This document shows positions 6,566-15,566 of a stretch of 64,000 nt of DNA, piece by piece. Source of the stretch: Stenotrophomonas rhizophila (lineage in GTDB: Bacteria > Pseudomonadota > Gammaproteobacteria > Xanthomonadales > Xanthomonadaceae); contig NZ_RJKV01000002.1 in the NCBI RefSeq assembly GCF_003751305.1, positions 558,001 to 622,000 of the forward strand. The letters run 5' to 3'. Position 1 is the first letter of the stretch, and each line of letters opens with the position of its first letter. The notes under the pieces are model-generated. The model was not told the DNA's origin. It did no database searches and saw only the letters and a program-made list of their open reading frames with translations. The translations under genes were made by a program, and so were the position numbers.

Positions 6566-8902
6566 CTACCGCGGCAACAGTGTGATCTCATCCAGCACCC
6601 ACATGGTCGGCCGGGTATCGCCGGTGAAGCGCACGCAGAGATTCTGGGTGCCCTTGAACGAGCGCGGCAGCGCCGCCTCCAGGGTGATGAAGCCATCGGC
6701 GCCCGGCGCGGCCGGCAGTGGCACGCTGGCCAGCGGCTTGCCATCGCACTGGCCGCCGAGGATGTCCATTTCTCCGTGTGCGCTGCGCTTGGGCGCGAAG
6801 CGCCGGTTCGGCTCGTCGTGGGCCAACTGGAAGTAGTACGGGATCTGCCCGGCCCGCACGCGCAGTGTGGCGATGCCATCCACATCCGCGTCCTTCCACA
6901 ACCAGCACGGGTTGAAGATGTCCACGTTGAAGATCGCGCGCTCGCCATCGGCGGGGCCGTCATCTTCCAGGCGCAGCAGCAGCTGGCCTTCGCCCGGGCA
7001 TTGCGCGAGATGTTCGTCGCTCCGCGACAGCAGCGATGCGGCGGTGATGTCGAAGCGGCTGGCCGCCTTGGCCAACGCCTGGCCGTTGAAAAACGTTGCC
7101 GCCTGCAGCGCCACCGGCAGCGGCTGCTGCAGCGGGGCGGTGTAGCGTGGCGACTGTGCGGTGACCGCGCTGCCATCCACGCTGTAGTGGATGTCGTAGC
7201 CGAGCGGGGTGCGCAGGGCCAGCGTCGCGGTGCCGGCGGCACGGTCGTCCGCGCTGTCCAGTTCCACCTGGAATGGCGTCTGCGCATACGCGATGCCCAT
7301 CGCCTGGTAGCGCTGCAGCTGCGCCGGCAGGCGCGCCAGAAAATCCGCATAGTCGCGGCGCTCGCGCGGCGACCAGCCGGTCTCGGCCACGGCGGCCAGG
7401 CGCGGGAACAGGTTGTGCTGCAGGCGTGCGTAGCTGCGCGTGTGCTCGGTGAACATGTTGGCCTGCAGGCCGAGGATGTGATGCTGCTTGTCCCTGGCCA
7501 GTGCGTCCGGCACCGGCTCGAAGCCGTACACGCGCGCCAGCGGAATCGTCGCCGGGCGGCCCGGCGGTTCGTTCGGCGAGTTGGTCTGCAGGTAGTCCAT
7601 GTACATGTCGGTCACCGGCGACATGACCACGTCGTGGCCTTCGCTGGCGGCCTTGAGGCCACCCTCGGTACCGCGCCAGGACATCACCGTGGCTTCCGGC
7701 GGAAGCCCGCCCTCGAGGATTTCATCCCAGCCGATCAGGCGCCGGTCGTGCTTTTCCAGGAAGGTCTCCAGGCGCTTGATGATGTGGCTCTGCATCTCCA
7801 TCTCATCGCCGGCACCCAGCTCGCGCATGCGCGCCTGCACCCGTGCGGAGGCTTCCCACTGGTCCTTGACCGCTTCATCGCCGCCGACGTGCACGTACTT
7901 GGCGGGGAACAACGCGATGACTTCCTCCAGCACGTTCTCGAGGAACGTGAAGGTGCTGTCTTCCGTGTTGAACAGGTTCGGGAACACCCCCCATTCGCTC
8001 AGCGGCTTGAGCGGTGTCTCGATGGTGCCGAGTTCCGGGTAGGCCGCGATCGCTGCGGTAGCGTGGCCGGGCACGTCGATTTCGGGAATGACCTGGATAT
8101 GGCGCGCGGCGGCATACGCGATCACCTCACGGATCTGGTCCTGCGTATAGAAGCCGCAGTACGGGCGCTCGGCGCCGGTGACCGGGTCGCGGCCGCCATC
8201 GCCGGCCGGAATGCGGCAGCTGCCGATACCGGTCAGCTTCGGGTAGCGCTTGATCTCCATGCGCCAGCCCTGGTCATCGGTGAGATGCCAATGGAAGGTG
8301 TTGAGCTTCTGCTCGGCCATCGCATCCAGGACCTGCTTGATCTCATCCAGGCTCTGGAAGTGGCGGGCCGAATCGAGCATCAGGCCACGCCAGCTGAAAC
8401 GGGGTGCGTCGTCGATGCGCAGCGCCGGGAGCTTGCCATCGCTGCCGCCGGTAAGCAGCTGCGAGAGCGTGGCCGCACCGTAGAACAGGCCGGCCTCGGT
8501 AGCGGCCTGTACGGTCACGCCACGCGCGTCGGAACGCAGCTGGTAGCCCTCGGCACCGGTCTTGAGCGTGGCGTCGAGCACGAAGCCGATGCCGTCCTTG
8601 CTGCGACCTCCGGCGACCGTCACCGCCGGGCCGCCGCTGTCACGCAGCAGCGTGGCGAACTGTGTGGCCACGCGTCGCGCGGCATCGCCCTGCGCGCGCA
8701 CCGGTGTGCCGGCAGTGACCGTGTACCCGGCGCCGTCGATGCGATCGACCTTGGCGGGCGCGGGAATCAGCATCAGCGAGCCGGGCAGGGCACGCGGGCC
8801 CTCCTGTGCCTGTGCATCGGTGGCCTGGGCCGACGGCGCGAGGGAGAGTGCCAGTGCGAAGGACAGCAGCGACAGCGAGGTACGACGGGTGCGGGTGTGC
8901 AT
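6566..8902 (-). CDS. Secreted beta-N-acetylhexosaminidase (GH20)
   Basis: 778 residues. It removes terminal GlcNAc/GalNAc from chitooligosaccharides or N-glycans. The signal peptide comprises about residues 1-28 (LSLLSFALALSLAPSAQA), followed by the small GH20b domain and the catalytic barrel. The catalytic pair D342-E343 lies in YVHVGGDEAV, and HWHLTDDQGWR and SWRGTEGG are further GH20 motifs. A C-terminal beta-rich extension follows (about 600-778). The ATG at 8902 is chosen because AAAGGA lies 8-13 bases upstream and the signal peptide begins there. The TonB receptor and kinase genes lie upstream on the same strand, which ties it to GlcNAc use. A hairpin terminator separates it from the TonB receptor gene, so it probably has its own promoter. 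Confidence 0.93.
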   Translation of the reverse strand: MHTRTRRTSLSLLSFALALSLAPSAQATDAQAQEGPRALPGSLMLIPAPAKVDRIDGAGYTVTAGTPVRAQGDAARRVATQFATLLRDSGGPAVTVAGGRSKDGIGFVLDATLKTGAEGYQLRSDARGVTVQAATEAGLFYGAATLSQLLTGGSDGKLPALRIDDAPRFSWRGLMLDSARHFQSLDEIKQVLDAMAEQKLNTFHWHLTDDQGWRMEIKRYPKLTGIGSCRIPAGDGGRDPVTGAERPYCGFYTQDQIREVIAYAAARHIQVIPEIDVPGHATAAIAAYPELGTIETPLKPLSEWGVFPNLFNTEDSTFTFLENVLEEVIALFPAKYVHVGGDEAVKDQWEASARVQARMRELGAGDEMEMQSHIIKRLETFLEKHDRRLIGWDEILEGGLPPEATVMSWRGTEGGLKAASEGHDVVMSPVTDMYMDYLQTNSPNEPPGRPATIPLARVYGFEPVPDALARDKQHHILGLQANMFTEHTRSYARLQHNLFPRLAAVAETGWSPRERRDYADFLARLPAQLQRYQAMGIAYAQTPFQVELDSADDRAAGTATLALRTPLGYDIHYSVDGSAVTAQSPRYTAPLQQPLPVALQAATFFNGQALAKAASRFDITAASLLSRSDEHLAQCPGEGQLLLRLEDDGPADGERAIFNVDIFNPCWLWKDADVDGIATLRVRAGQIPYYFQLAHDEPNRRFAPKRSAHGEMDILGGQCDGKPLASVPLPAAPGADGFITLEAALPRSFKGTQNLCVRFTGDTRPTMWVLDEITLLPR

Positions 8903-8940
8903 CGGGTCATTCCTTTGTAGCGATTCGGGTTCCACCTGTG

Positions 8941-8967
8941 AAAACGGGCCCGGAGATCCGGGCCCGT
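8941..8967 (-). terminator. Rho-independent terminator of the TonB receptor gene
   Basis: A GC-rich inverted repeat (arms 8944-8954 and 8957-8967, perfect 11-bp complement). On the minus strand it is followed by TTTT at 8944-8941. It lies just after the receptor stop codon and before the hexosaminidase start. Confidence 0.75.
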
Positions 8968-8996
8968 ATCAGGCATTCAGCATAGTGCCAAGGCAA

Positions 8997-11627
8997 TCAG
9001 AACTTGAAGTGCAGGGTCGCCATGTAGCGGCGGCCGCTCTTGTAACGCGAGGCCAGGTGATCCTTGTCGCCCAGGTACTGGAAATACTCTTCATCGAGCA
9101 GGTTCTGGGCGTCGACGGTGACCGACCAGTTTTCGTTGAAGGTGTAGCCGAAGCTGGCGCCCAGCTCGGCGTAGTCGTCCACGCTGGCCGGTGCCGAGCC
9201 TGCGACGTAGCCGCCGGCCAGGTAGCTGTCACGCCAGTTGTAGGTCAGGCGGGCGTTGATCGGACCCTTCTCGTAGTACGGGCTGAACGCGACCGAGTTG
9301 CGCGACTGGTAAGGCAGCGCATCACCGGAGTTGTTCTCACCGTTGGCGTAGGTGTAGTTGGCGGTCAGGCCGAAGCCGCTCTCGCCGAAGGGCTGCTGGT
9401 AGCTGAGGTTGAAGCCCTTGACGTGGCCGCTGCCGGCATTGCGCGGACGCTGGATGCTGTAGTCGCAGTAGCCGTCGGCCGCACAGCCGTTGGTGCCCAC
9501 GATGTTGGCCCAGGTGGCCGGCGAGGTATCGCGGATCGAGTTGTACTGGCGCTCGGTGACGGCGCTGGTATCGATGTAGTTGTCGATCTTCTTGTAGAAC
9601 AACGACCAGGCGACCACCGACTGCGGCGCGAAGTAATACTCGGCCGACAGGTTGTAGTTCCAGGACTCATACGGCGACAGGGCTGCGTTGCCGCCGCTGC
9701 CGGTGAGCGTGGTGTCGTTGAGGAAGGTGTTGTTCACCATCTGGTTGTACGGCGCCCAGGCGATGACCTTGCTGGCGCCGAAGCGGAACACCCAGTCGCT
9801 GGAGGTGTCATAGACCAGATTGACCGAGGGCAGCAGGAAGTCTTCCTTCTTGGTCTGGGTCTGCCACTTGCTGTCCAGGTCGGTCAGGGTGGGGGTGCCG
9901 CCGTAGACGAAGCCGCTGCCGGCGGTCTTGGAATCCACGTAGCGCACGCCGACGTTGCCGCGCACCGGGCCGTTGGAGAAGTTCAACTGCGCGTAGGCGG
10001 CGTTGTTGGTCTGCTCCAGCGCCCAGCTGTTGTTGAGGTAGCTGGCCGGATCCGGGTTGGCGAAGTCCAGCGGGCTGCCCTTGACCCAGTTCAGCACGTT
10101 GTCGCGGCCGACCTGGACATGACGGCCCTGGCCATCGGCGAAGCCCTGGATATCGGTCAGCCCGATGGTGCCGACGTCGGCCAGGGTGCCCGGACGCACG
10201 CCGCCATACACGTTCAGATCGAAGCTCTCTTCATGCTTGCCGTGGCGCACGCCGAACTGCAGCTGGTTGAAGATGCTGTCGAACTGCACATTGAAGTCCA
10301 GCTGCGCGTAGGTGTCCTTGCTGTCGGTGGAGAAGATGCCATTGTTGCCGAACCAGCCACCGGCCGAGCCCCAGTTGGCCGGGTTGCGGGCCGCATCGGG
10401 GTTGTCGAAGGTGATGCCGTTGTCCAGGTTCCAGCTGAAACCACCGTTGTAGAACGGTTCGATGAAGTACTGGGCCAATTCCTTGTTCTCGGACTTGCTC
10501 TGCCCGGCCTGGCCGCTGATGCCCCAGCTCTCGCCCTTCCAGGCCCCGCGCAGATCCAGGCCCTTGGTGGTGACTTCGGATTCGCGCACGTTGTTGTCGT
10601 AGATCACCGTGCCGCTGTTGGCGGTGGCGCTGGCATTGGAGTGGCCGCTGTTGACCACGCCATTGCGCACATCGCCGAGCTGGTTCACTGCACCGATGGT
10701 GCCGGGATTCCAGGTCAGGAAGGAGTACATCGACTGGTTGTAGTTGTCGAAGTTCTCCTTGATGTACAGGCCGCTCAGATTGAACTCGAGCTCGTCGGTC
10801 GGCTTGAACTGCAGATTGACCACGGCGCTGTCGCGCTTGCGGTCCTGTTGGAACCAGGCCGCATTGACCGAGTTGGGCACGTCCGCGTTCGGGTCCACCC
10901 CGGGTGCGTTGGTGAAGGTGGACGCTTTGGCGTAGCCGAACACTTCCATGCCCTGGCGGTCCACGCGCTCTTCATAGTGCTGCGCGGCCACGTTGATGCC
11001 GAAGGTTTCCTCGTCGTTCTTCCAGCTGTAGATCGCCGAGGCGTTCGGCTTGCCCTTGCTGGCCTGGTCGCTGTAGCTGTAGCCGATCGAGGCGGCCACT
11101 TCATTGGCGCGCATGTCCAGCGGCTGGCGGGTGTGCATCAGGATGGTGCCGCCCAGGCTGCCTTCGGTCAGGCGCGCTTCGGAGGACTTGATCACTTCCA
11201 TGCGGCCCAGGATCAGCGGCGAGAGCAGGGTGTAGTCGAAGCCGCGGTTGGGCTGTTCGCCATACAGCCAGATCGCCTGCGCGACCGGGTGGCCGTCCAG
11301 GAAGGACAGGTTGAGGCTGGGGTCGGTGCCATCGATGCTGACCCGCTCACCCTGGCCGAAGCGACGGTCCAGCGAGATGCCGGGCAGCTGCGAGAGCGCT
11401 TCGGCCACATTGGTGCTGGGGAACTTGCCGATGTCCTCGGCGGTGATCGCCTCGGAGATGGTGACATTGTTGCGCTTGGTATCCAGCGACTTTTCCAGGC
11501 TGGCGCGGATGCCGACGACGCTGACCGTATCCAGGTCGGTGGGGGTGGTCGAGGTTTCCTGCGCCTGCGCGCCGAACACCAGACAGCTGAAAATGGCTGC
11601 CGAAAGCAGACTCTTGCGGTGGTTCAT
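8997..11627 (-). CDS. TonB-dependent receptor, probable chitooligosaccharide/GlcNAc importer
   Basis: 876 residues and an outer-membrane active transporter. The signal peptide comprises about residues 1-23 (ending FGAQA) and the TonB box is DLDTVSVVG. The plug domain has PGISLDRRFGQGERVSIDG and EGSLGG, and a 22-strand barrel ends in LHFKF, the terminal aromatic needed for outer-membrane insertion. The ATG at 11627 has GAGGAG about 9 bases upstream; an ATG at 11645 would sit before that ribosome site. The substrate is inferred from the neighbours: downstream hexosaminidase and upstream GlcNAc catabolic genes. The receptor family itself also handles other carbohydrates. Confidence 0.9.
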   Translation of the reverse strand: MNHRKSLLSAAIFSCLVFGAQAQETSTTPTDLDTVSVVGIRASLEKSLDTKRNNVTISEAITAEDIGKFPSTNVAEALSQLPGISLDRRFGQGERVSIDGTDPSLNLSFLDGHPVAQAIWLYGEQPNRGFDYTLLSPLILGRMEVIKSSEARLTEGSLGGTILMHTRQPLDMRANEVAASIGYSYSDQASKGKPNASAIYSWKNDEETFGINVAAQHYEERVDRQGMEVFGYAKASTFTNAPGVDPNADVPNSVNAAWFQQDRKRDSAVVNLQFKPTDELEFNLSGLYIKENFDNYNQSMYSFLTWNPGTIGAVNQLGDVRNGVVNSGHSNASATANSGTVIYDNNVRESEVTTKGLDLRGAWKGESWGISGQAGQSKSENKELAQYFIEPFYNGGFSWNLDNGITFDNPDAARNPANWGSAGGWFGNNGIFSTDSKDTYAQLDFNVQFDSIFNQLQFGVRHGKHEESFDLNVYGGVRPGTLADVGTIGLTDIQGFADGQGRHVQVGRDNVLNWVKGSPLDFANPDPASYLNNSWALEQTNNAAYAQLNFSNGPVRGNVGVRYVDSKTAGSGFVYGGTPTLTDLDSKWQTQTKKEDFLLPSVNLVYDTSSDWVFRFGASKVIAWAPYNQMVNNTFLNDTTLTGSGGNAALSPYESWNYNLSAEYYFAPQSVVAWSLFYKKIDNYIDTSAVTERQYNSIRDTSPATWANIVGTNGCAADGYCDYSIQRPRNAGSGHVKGFNLSYQQPFGESGFGLTANYTYANGENNSGDALPYQSRNSVAFSPYYEKGPINARLTYNWRDSYLAGGYVAGSAPASVDDYAELGASFGYTFNENWSVTVDAQNLLDEEYFQYLGDKDHLASRYKSGRRYMATLHFKF

Positions 11628-11761
11628 GATGTCTCTCCTCATCAATCCGATGGTTCGCCGGCGACGGCGTGTCTTCTTGCGTCTGGTACGACTTTGCCGC
11701 GCGCCCTGAACGGGTGCGCCATGGGTGCCACGTACTGCGTATTGCCTTGCCCTGCGCGCCG

Positions 11762-12790
11762 TCAGGCGTTCGGGTGGTCCCTATGTCCCAGGTACCAGCT
11801 GGCGGCGCCGATGACGCCCAGCTGCCCGTGCTCGACCACCTTCACGGGAATGCGTTCCAGCGCCTCGCGCATCGGCCCCTTGTTGAGGTACCGCTCGACG
11901 AAGGTGCTGTTCAAGAGGAAATCGCGGATCTGCGGCAGGATGCCGCCGGCCAGATAGACCCCACCGGTGACGCCGTACTGCAGCGCCATGTCGCCGATCG
12001 TGCTGCCGAGCAGGCCGCAGAACACATCCAGGCTCTGCCGCGCGAGCGGGTCCTGGTCGGACATGGCGGCGGCGGTGATCGCATCGGGGGTGGTCAGCGT
12101 CGGCGATTGGCCGCTCAACGCGCACAGGGCGCGATACAGATTCATCAGGCCGGGGCCGGACAGCGCCTGCTCGACCGAGACATGCGAGCGCTCGCGCAGC
12201 ATGTGCCGCACGATCGCCATCTCCAGTTCGGTGGTGGTGGCCAGGGTCGGCTGGCCGGCTTCGGTCGCCAGCACGACGGCGCCGTGCGGGGTCGGGATCC
12301 ACACCGCCGCGCCCAGCCCGGTGCCGGGGCCGACTACCAGGGTCGGGCCGCGCGGGGCGGTGGCCGGGCCGGTCAGCTGCAGCACGCCACTGGCATCGAC
12401 CTGGGCGGCGGCATAGGCCACCGCCTCGAAGTCATTGACGATGTAGACCTGGTCCAGACCGACCTCGCGCTCAATCTGCCGCGCCGACAGCGGCCAGGGC
12501 AGGTTGGCGGTGATCACGGTGCCGTCTTCACGTGCATACCCCGCGGTGGCGACCACGCAGTGTGCCGGGCGCGGGCCATCGGCCAGGAATTCGGACAGGA
12601 TCGCGCTGAGGCCGGCGTAATCGGCATTGCGGAACTTGCGGTAGTCCAGCAGCTGCACCGGATGGTCCGGATCCGCGCTGGCCTGGACCCGGCCCACCCG
12701 GACATGCGTGCCACCCACGTCGGCGGCCAGGAACGGCGGCATCGCAGCGGACGGGGCATGGGCCGGTACAGCGTGGGCGGCGTTGGTCAC
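11762..12790 (-). CDS. glk: Glucokinase-family sugar kinase of the GlcNAc cluster
   Basis: 342 residues of the Glk (not ROK) family. The ATP/phosphate-binding motif LAADVGGTHVRVG is near the N terminus. IVNDFEAVAYA carries the catalytic Asp, and VGPGTGLGAA and GGVYLAGGI follow. There is no zinc-binding ROK motif. In this cluster it most likely phosphorylates GlcNAc to GlcNAc-6-phosphate for NagA, because no other kinase is present and NagP does not phosphorylate. Glucose remains a possible substrate. The GTG at 12790 is chosen because GGAG is 6 bases upstream; the conserved fold starts 16 residues later, so a start at 12742 is the alternative. Its promoter overlaps a NagR-like box. Confidence 0.88.
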   Translation of the reverse strand: MTNAAHAVPAHAPSAAMPPFLAADVGGTHVRVGRVQASADPDHPVQLLDYRKFRNADYAGLSAILSEFLADGPRPAHCVVATAGYAREDGTVITANLPWPLSARQIEREVGLDQVYIVNDFEAVAYAAAQVDASGVLQLTGPATAPRGPTLVVGPGTGLGAAVWIPTPHGAVVLATEAGQPTLATTTELEMAIVRHMLRERSHVSVEQALSGPGLMNLYRALCALSGQSPTLTTPDAITAAAMSDQDPLARQSLDVFCGLLGSTIGDMALQYGVTGGVYLAGGILPQIRDFLLNSTFVERYLNKGPMREALERIPVKVVEHGQLGVIGAASWYLGHRDHPNA

Positions 12791-12843
12791 ACGGACTCCA
12801 TCGGTTGGGCACGGCCAGGGCTGGCCCGGCGATTGAGGCGGAG

Positions 12844-12871
12844 TCTGTAATCGTTCTGACAACGATGTCAA
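12844..12871 (-). promoter_or_regulatory. Probable glk promoter
   Basis: On the minus strand a perfect -35 TTGACA (12871-12866) and a weaker -10 TACAGA (12849-12844) are separated by 16 bases. The -35 is inside the NagR-like box at 12857-12870, so bound repressor would block RNA polymerase. The leader would be about 45 bases. Confidence 0.5.
12857..12870. promoter_or_regulatory. NagR-like operator 1
   Basis: TGACAACGATGTCA: two perfect half sites TGACA/TGTCA around a 4-base centre containing CG. It matches the LacI-type NagR box known in xanthomonads and Shewanella (TGACA-rCGy-TGTCA core, recalled from the literature). It lies 67 bases upstream of the kinase start. Confidence 0.7.
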
Positions 12872-12919
12872 CGATAACCTCACACTTTCGATGCTGCGCC
12901 GCAACGGGCCCTGTCGCAG

Positions 12920-12931
12920 GAAAACGTTTTC
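12920..12931. promoter_or_regulatory. Perfect 12-bp palindrome GAAAACGTTTTC
   Basis: A self-complementary site with a central CG, the usual symmetry of LacI-family operators, but different in sequence from the two NagR-like boxes. It sits between the divergent promoters. It may bind a second LacI-type regulator or be a chance AT-rich palindrome. Confidence 0.35.
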
Positions 12932-13058
12932 ATCCAACGGCCGTCATGTTTTTGCAAACTGCTTGGAAACAGGGGTCCAGCTCCCGTCCGGCGAGCCATA
13001 CCGGGTTTTTGCGCAGATGCAGCACGCCGTTTTCACGGGACGGCCGGTAATCCAGTTG

Positions 13059-13088
13059 TTGACAAACCCGGCAGCGGCGACGAATAAA
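13059..13088 (+). promoter_or_regulatory. Probable nagP promoter
   Basis: A perfect -35 TTGACA (13059-13064) is followed after 18 bases by AATAAA (13083-13088), a 4/6 match to the -10 consensus. The NagR-like box at 13091-13104 begins just downstream, where it would cover the start site. The leader to the nagP ATG is about 65 bases. Confidence 0.5.
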
Positions 13089-13090
13089 TG

Positions 13091-13104
13091 TGACAACGTT
13101 GTTC
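13091..13104. promoter_or_regulatory. NagR-like operator 2
   Basis: TGACAACGTTGTTC, matching the NagR core at 12 of 14 positions, with an intact left half site and a damaged right one. Its place directly after the predicted -10 of nagP suggests repression of the nagP-nagR-nagB-nagA-nagX unit. Confidence 0.65.
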
Positions 13105-13157
13105 CCAGTCACTCTTCCGACGCCGCATCGCGCGCCGTCGATGCAGGAGCCTTCTTG

Positions 13158-14450
13158 ATGTCTGCCGTGCCTGCTGCCTCCGCGCGTTCGAGCGTGCTCA
13201 CCTCGATCCTGATCATCGGCGTACTGTTCTTCCTGATCGGCTTCTTCACCTGGCTCAACGGCCCGTTGATCACCTTCGTCAAGCTCGCCTTCGAGCTGGA
13301 CGAGGTCGGCGCCTTCCTGGTGCTGATGGTCTTCTACCTGTCGTATTTCTTCCTCGCCCTGCCGGCCTCATGGATTCTCAAGCGCACCGGCATGAAGAAA
13401 GGCTTGAGCCTGAGCCTGCTGGTGATGGCGGCCGGCGCGGTGGTCTTCGCGCACTTTGCCCAGCAGCGCTGGTACCCGGGGGCGCTCAGTGGCCTGTTCG
13501 TGATCGGCAGCGGTTTGGCCCTGCTGCAGACAGCGGTCAACCCGTACATCAGCATCCTCGGCCCGATCGAGACCGCTGCCCGGCGCATCGCGCTGATGGG
13601 CATCTGCAACAAGATCGCCGGCATGCTGGCCCCGGTGCTGATCGGCACGCTGGTGCTGCATGGCATCGGCGATCTGGACGCCCAGGTGAAGGTCGCCGAT
13701 GCGGCTGCCAAGACGGTGCTGCTCAATGACTTCGCTGCCAAGATCCAGCTGCCGTACATGGCCATGGCCGGGCTGCTGGTGGTGCTCGCGGTTGCGGTGC
13801 TGTTCTCGCCGCTGCCCGAGCTGAAGACCGCTGAAGCCAATGCCACGCCGGCCCGCGCGCCAGGGGTGGCCGAGCGCACCAGCATCTTCCAGTTCCCGCA
13901 TCTGTGGCTGGGCGTGCTGTGCCTGTTCGTGTACGTCGGCGTGGAAGTGATGGCCGGCGATGCGATCGGCACTTACGGCCACAGCTTCGACCTGCCGCTG
14001 GACCAGACCAAGATGTTCACCTCGATCACCCTGGCATTCATGCTGTCGGGTTACGTGGCGGGCCTGGCGCTGATTCCGCACCTTGTGACGCAATCGCGCT
14101 ACCTGAGCATTTCGGCCGTGCTGGGCGTGCTGTTCAGCATCGGCGCGCTGCTGACCCAGGGCTATGTCTCGGTGGGCTTCGTGGCCGCGCTGGGCTTTGC
14201 CAATGCGATGATGTGGCCGGCGATCTTTCCGCTGGCGATCCGCGGCCTGGGCCGCTTCACCGAGACCGGCTCGGCCCTGCTGGTGATGGCCATCGCCGGT
14301 GGCGCGATCATTCCCCAGCTGTTCGCGGTGCTCAAGCAGCACTTTGATTTCCAGTGGGTCTTCGCCGGCCTGATGGTGCCCTGCTACCTGTACATCCTGT
14401 TCTATTCGATGCGCGGCCACCGGGTCGGGCTGTCCCGCGACGGGCAGTGA
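13158..14450 (+). CDS. nagP: GlcNAc permease, MFS sugar transporter (NagP/FucP type)
   Basis: 430 residues with about 12 membrane helices. The first is at residues 12-32 (SILIIGVLFFLIGFFTWLNG), the FucP/NagP signature opening, and a cytoplasmic loop lies near the middle (residues 215-245). It would move GlcNAc into the cytoplasm by proton symport without phosphorylation, so a separate kinase is required. The ATG at 13158 is chosen because AGGAG lies 9 bases upstream and the membrane domain starts soon after; the frame is open further upstream into the operator region. First gene of the nag operon and divergent from the kinase gene. Confidence 0.9.
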   Translation: MSAVPAASARSSVLTSILIIGVLFFLIGFFTWLNGPLITFVKLAFELDEVGAFLVLMVFYLSYFFLALPASWILKRTGMKKGLSLSLLVMAAGAVVFAHFAQQRWYPGALSGLFVIGSGLALLQTAVNPYISILGPIETAARRIALMGICNKIAGMLAPVLIGTLVLHGIGDLDAQVKVADAAAKTVLLNDFAAKIQLPYMAMAGLLVVLAVAVLFSPLPELKTAEANATPARAPGVAERTSIFQFPHLWLGVLCLFVYVGVEVMAGDAIGTYGHSFDLPLDQTKMFTSITLAFMLSGYVAGLALIPHLVTQSRYLSISAVLGVLFSIGALLTQGYVSVGFVAALGFANAMMWPAIFPLAIRGLGRFTETGSALLVMAIAGGAIIPQLFAVLKQHFDFQWVFAGLMVPCYLYILFYSMRGHRVGLSRDGQ

Positions 14451-14492
14451 TCGGCGATCATGGAGGTTCAACCGGTCAGCCAGGGAAAAACG

Positions 14493-15560
14493 ATGCGTAG
14501 AGCGACCATCAAGGATGTCGCCGAACGGGCCAAGGTATCGCTGAAGACGGTCTCGCGGGTGATCAACAACGAACCCTCGGTGATGCAGGCCACGCGCGCG
14601 CGCGTGCTGCGTGCGATCGCCGAGCTGGACTACGAGCCTGATCCGGCCGCGCGCAACCTGCGCACCGGCACCACGCTGGTGGTCGGGCTGGTCTACGACA
14701 ACCCCAACCCGTACCACATCATCGGCGTGCAGAACGGCGTGCTTGCGGCGTGCCGCGAAACCGGGTTCGGGCTGCAGATCCACCCCTGCGACTCCAGTTC
14801 GCCGATGCTCGCCGAGGAGCTGGCCGACTGGGTGCAGCGTTCGCGCCTGGCCGGGCTGGTGCTGACCGCGCCGATGTCCGAGCGCAAGGATCTGGTGGCC
14901 GCGCTCACCGCCCGGGGTATCAAGCTGGTGCGCATCATCGCCGCCACCGCCGATCCCGAAGATGGTGCCTGCGTGTTCGTCGACGACCGCGAGGCCGCCT
15001 ATGAAATCACCGAACACCTGATCCAGCTCGGGCACCAGCGCATCGGGTTCCTGTGGGGCGGTAGCTCGCACCGTTCCAGTGGCGAGCGCTACGCCGGCTA
15101 TGAAGCGGCACTTCGCGATTACGGCATGTCCATCGACAAGCACCTGGTGGTGCAGGGCGACTACACCTTCGATGACGGCTTCCGCGGCGCGCGCCGCCTG
15201 CTGGCGCTGCGCGAACCGCCCACCGCGATCTTCGGTTCCAACGATGAAATCGCTGCCGGCGTGCTGGCGGCGGCCAAATCCACCGGCATGAACGTGCCCT
15301 ACGACCTGTCCATCGCGGGTTTCGAGGACAGCCCGTTCTCGCGCCAGTCCTGGCCGCCGTTGACCACCGCCAAGCAGGCCACCGAAGACATCGCCCGGCA
15401 TGCGGCGCGCCTGCTGATCGCGCAGCTGCGCAGCGATGCCTACGACGATGCGCCGCTGCAGCTGCAGAACCAGGGTTTCGTGCCGCAGCTGGTGGTGCGT
15501 GGCTCCACCGCGCCGATGCGCCCGCAGGGTGCACGGCTTCCTTCTCCTGAAACGACCTGA
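14493..15560 (+). CDS. nagR: LacI-family repressor, probable NagR
   Basis: 355 residues. The N-terminal helix-turn-helix is ATIKDVAERAKVSLKTVSRV, with the hinge helix about 50-60 (PDPAARNLRTG). A periplasmic-binding-protein-like effector domain follows, including IFGSNDEIAAGVL and SIAGFEDSPFSRQSWPPLT. It should bind the TGACA...TGTCA boxes upstream of nagP and glk and be released by GlcNAc-6-phosphate or a related signal. The ATG at 14493 directly precedes the conserved domain and has AGGGA upstream. An ATG at 14460 would add 11 residues with no clear ribosome site. It lies 42 bases after nagP and 6 bases before the deaminase gene. Confidence 0.87.
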   Translation: MRRATIKDVAERAKVSLKTVSRVINNEPSVMQATRARVLRAIAELDYEPDPAARNLRTGTTLVVGLVYDNPNPYHIIGVQNGVLAACRETGFGLQIHPCDSSSPMLAEELADWVQRSRLAGLVLTAPMSERKDLVAALTARGIKLVRIIAATADPEDGACVFVDDREAAYEITEHLIQLGHQRIGFLWGGSSHRSSGERYAGYEAALRDYGMSIDKHLVVQGDYTFDDGFRGARRLLALREPPTAIFGSNDEIAAGVLAAAKSTGMNVPYDLSIAGFEDSPFSRQSWPPLTTAKQATEDIARHAARLLIAQLRSDAYDDAPLQLQNQGFVPQLVVRGSTAPMRPQGARLPSPETT

Positions 15561-15566
15561 GTCCCC

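Noticed and set aside
6776..8920. A 714-codon plus-strand frame opposite the GH20 hexosaminidase
   Set aside because: Fully antisense to a gene with a clear catalytic motif and signal peptide; no independent evidence.
8562..11957. An 1131-codon open frame on the plus strand opposite the hexosaminidase and TonB receptor genes
   Set aside because: It runs across two well-supported minus-strand genes and reads as low-complexity Gly/Val/Ala/Arg sequence with no motif. Long antisense frames are expected from third-position GC bias.
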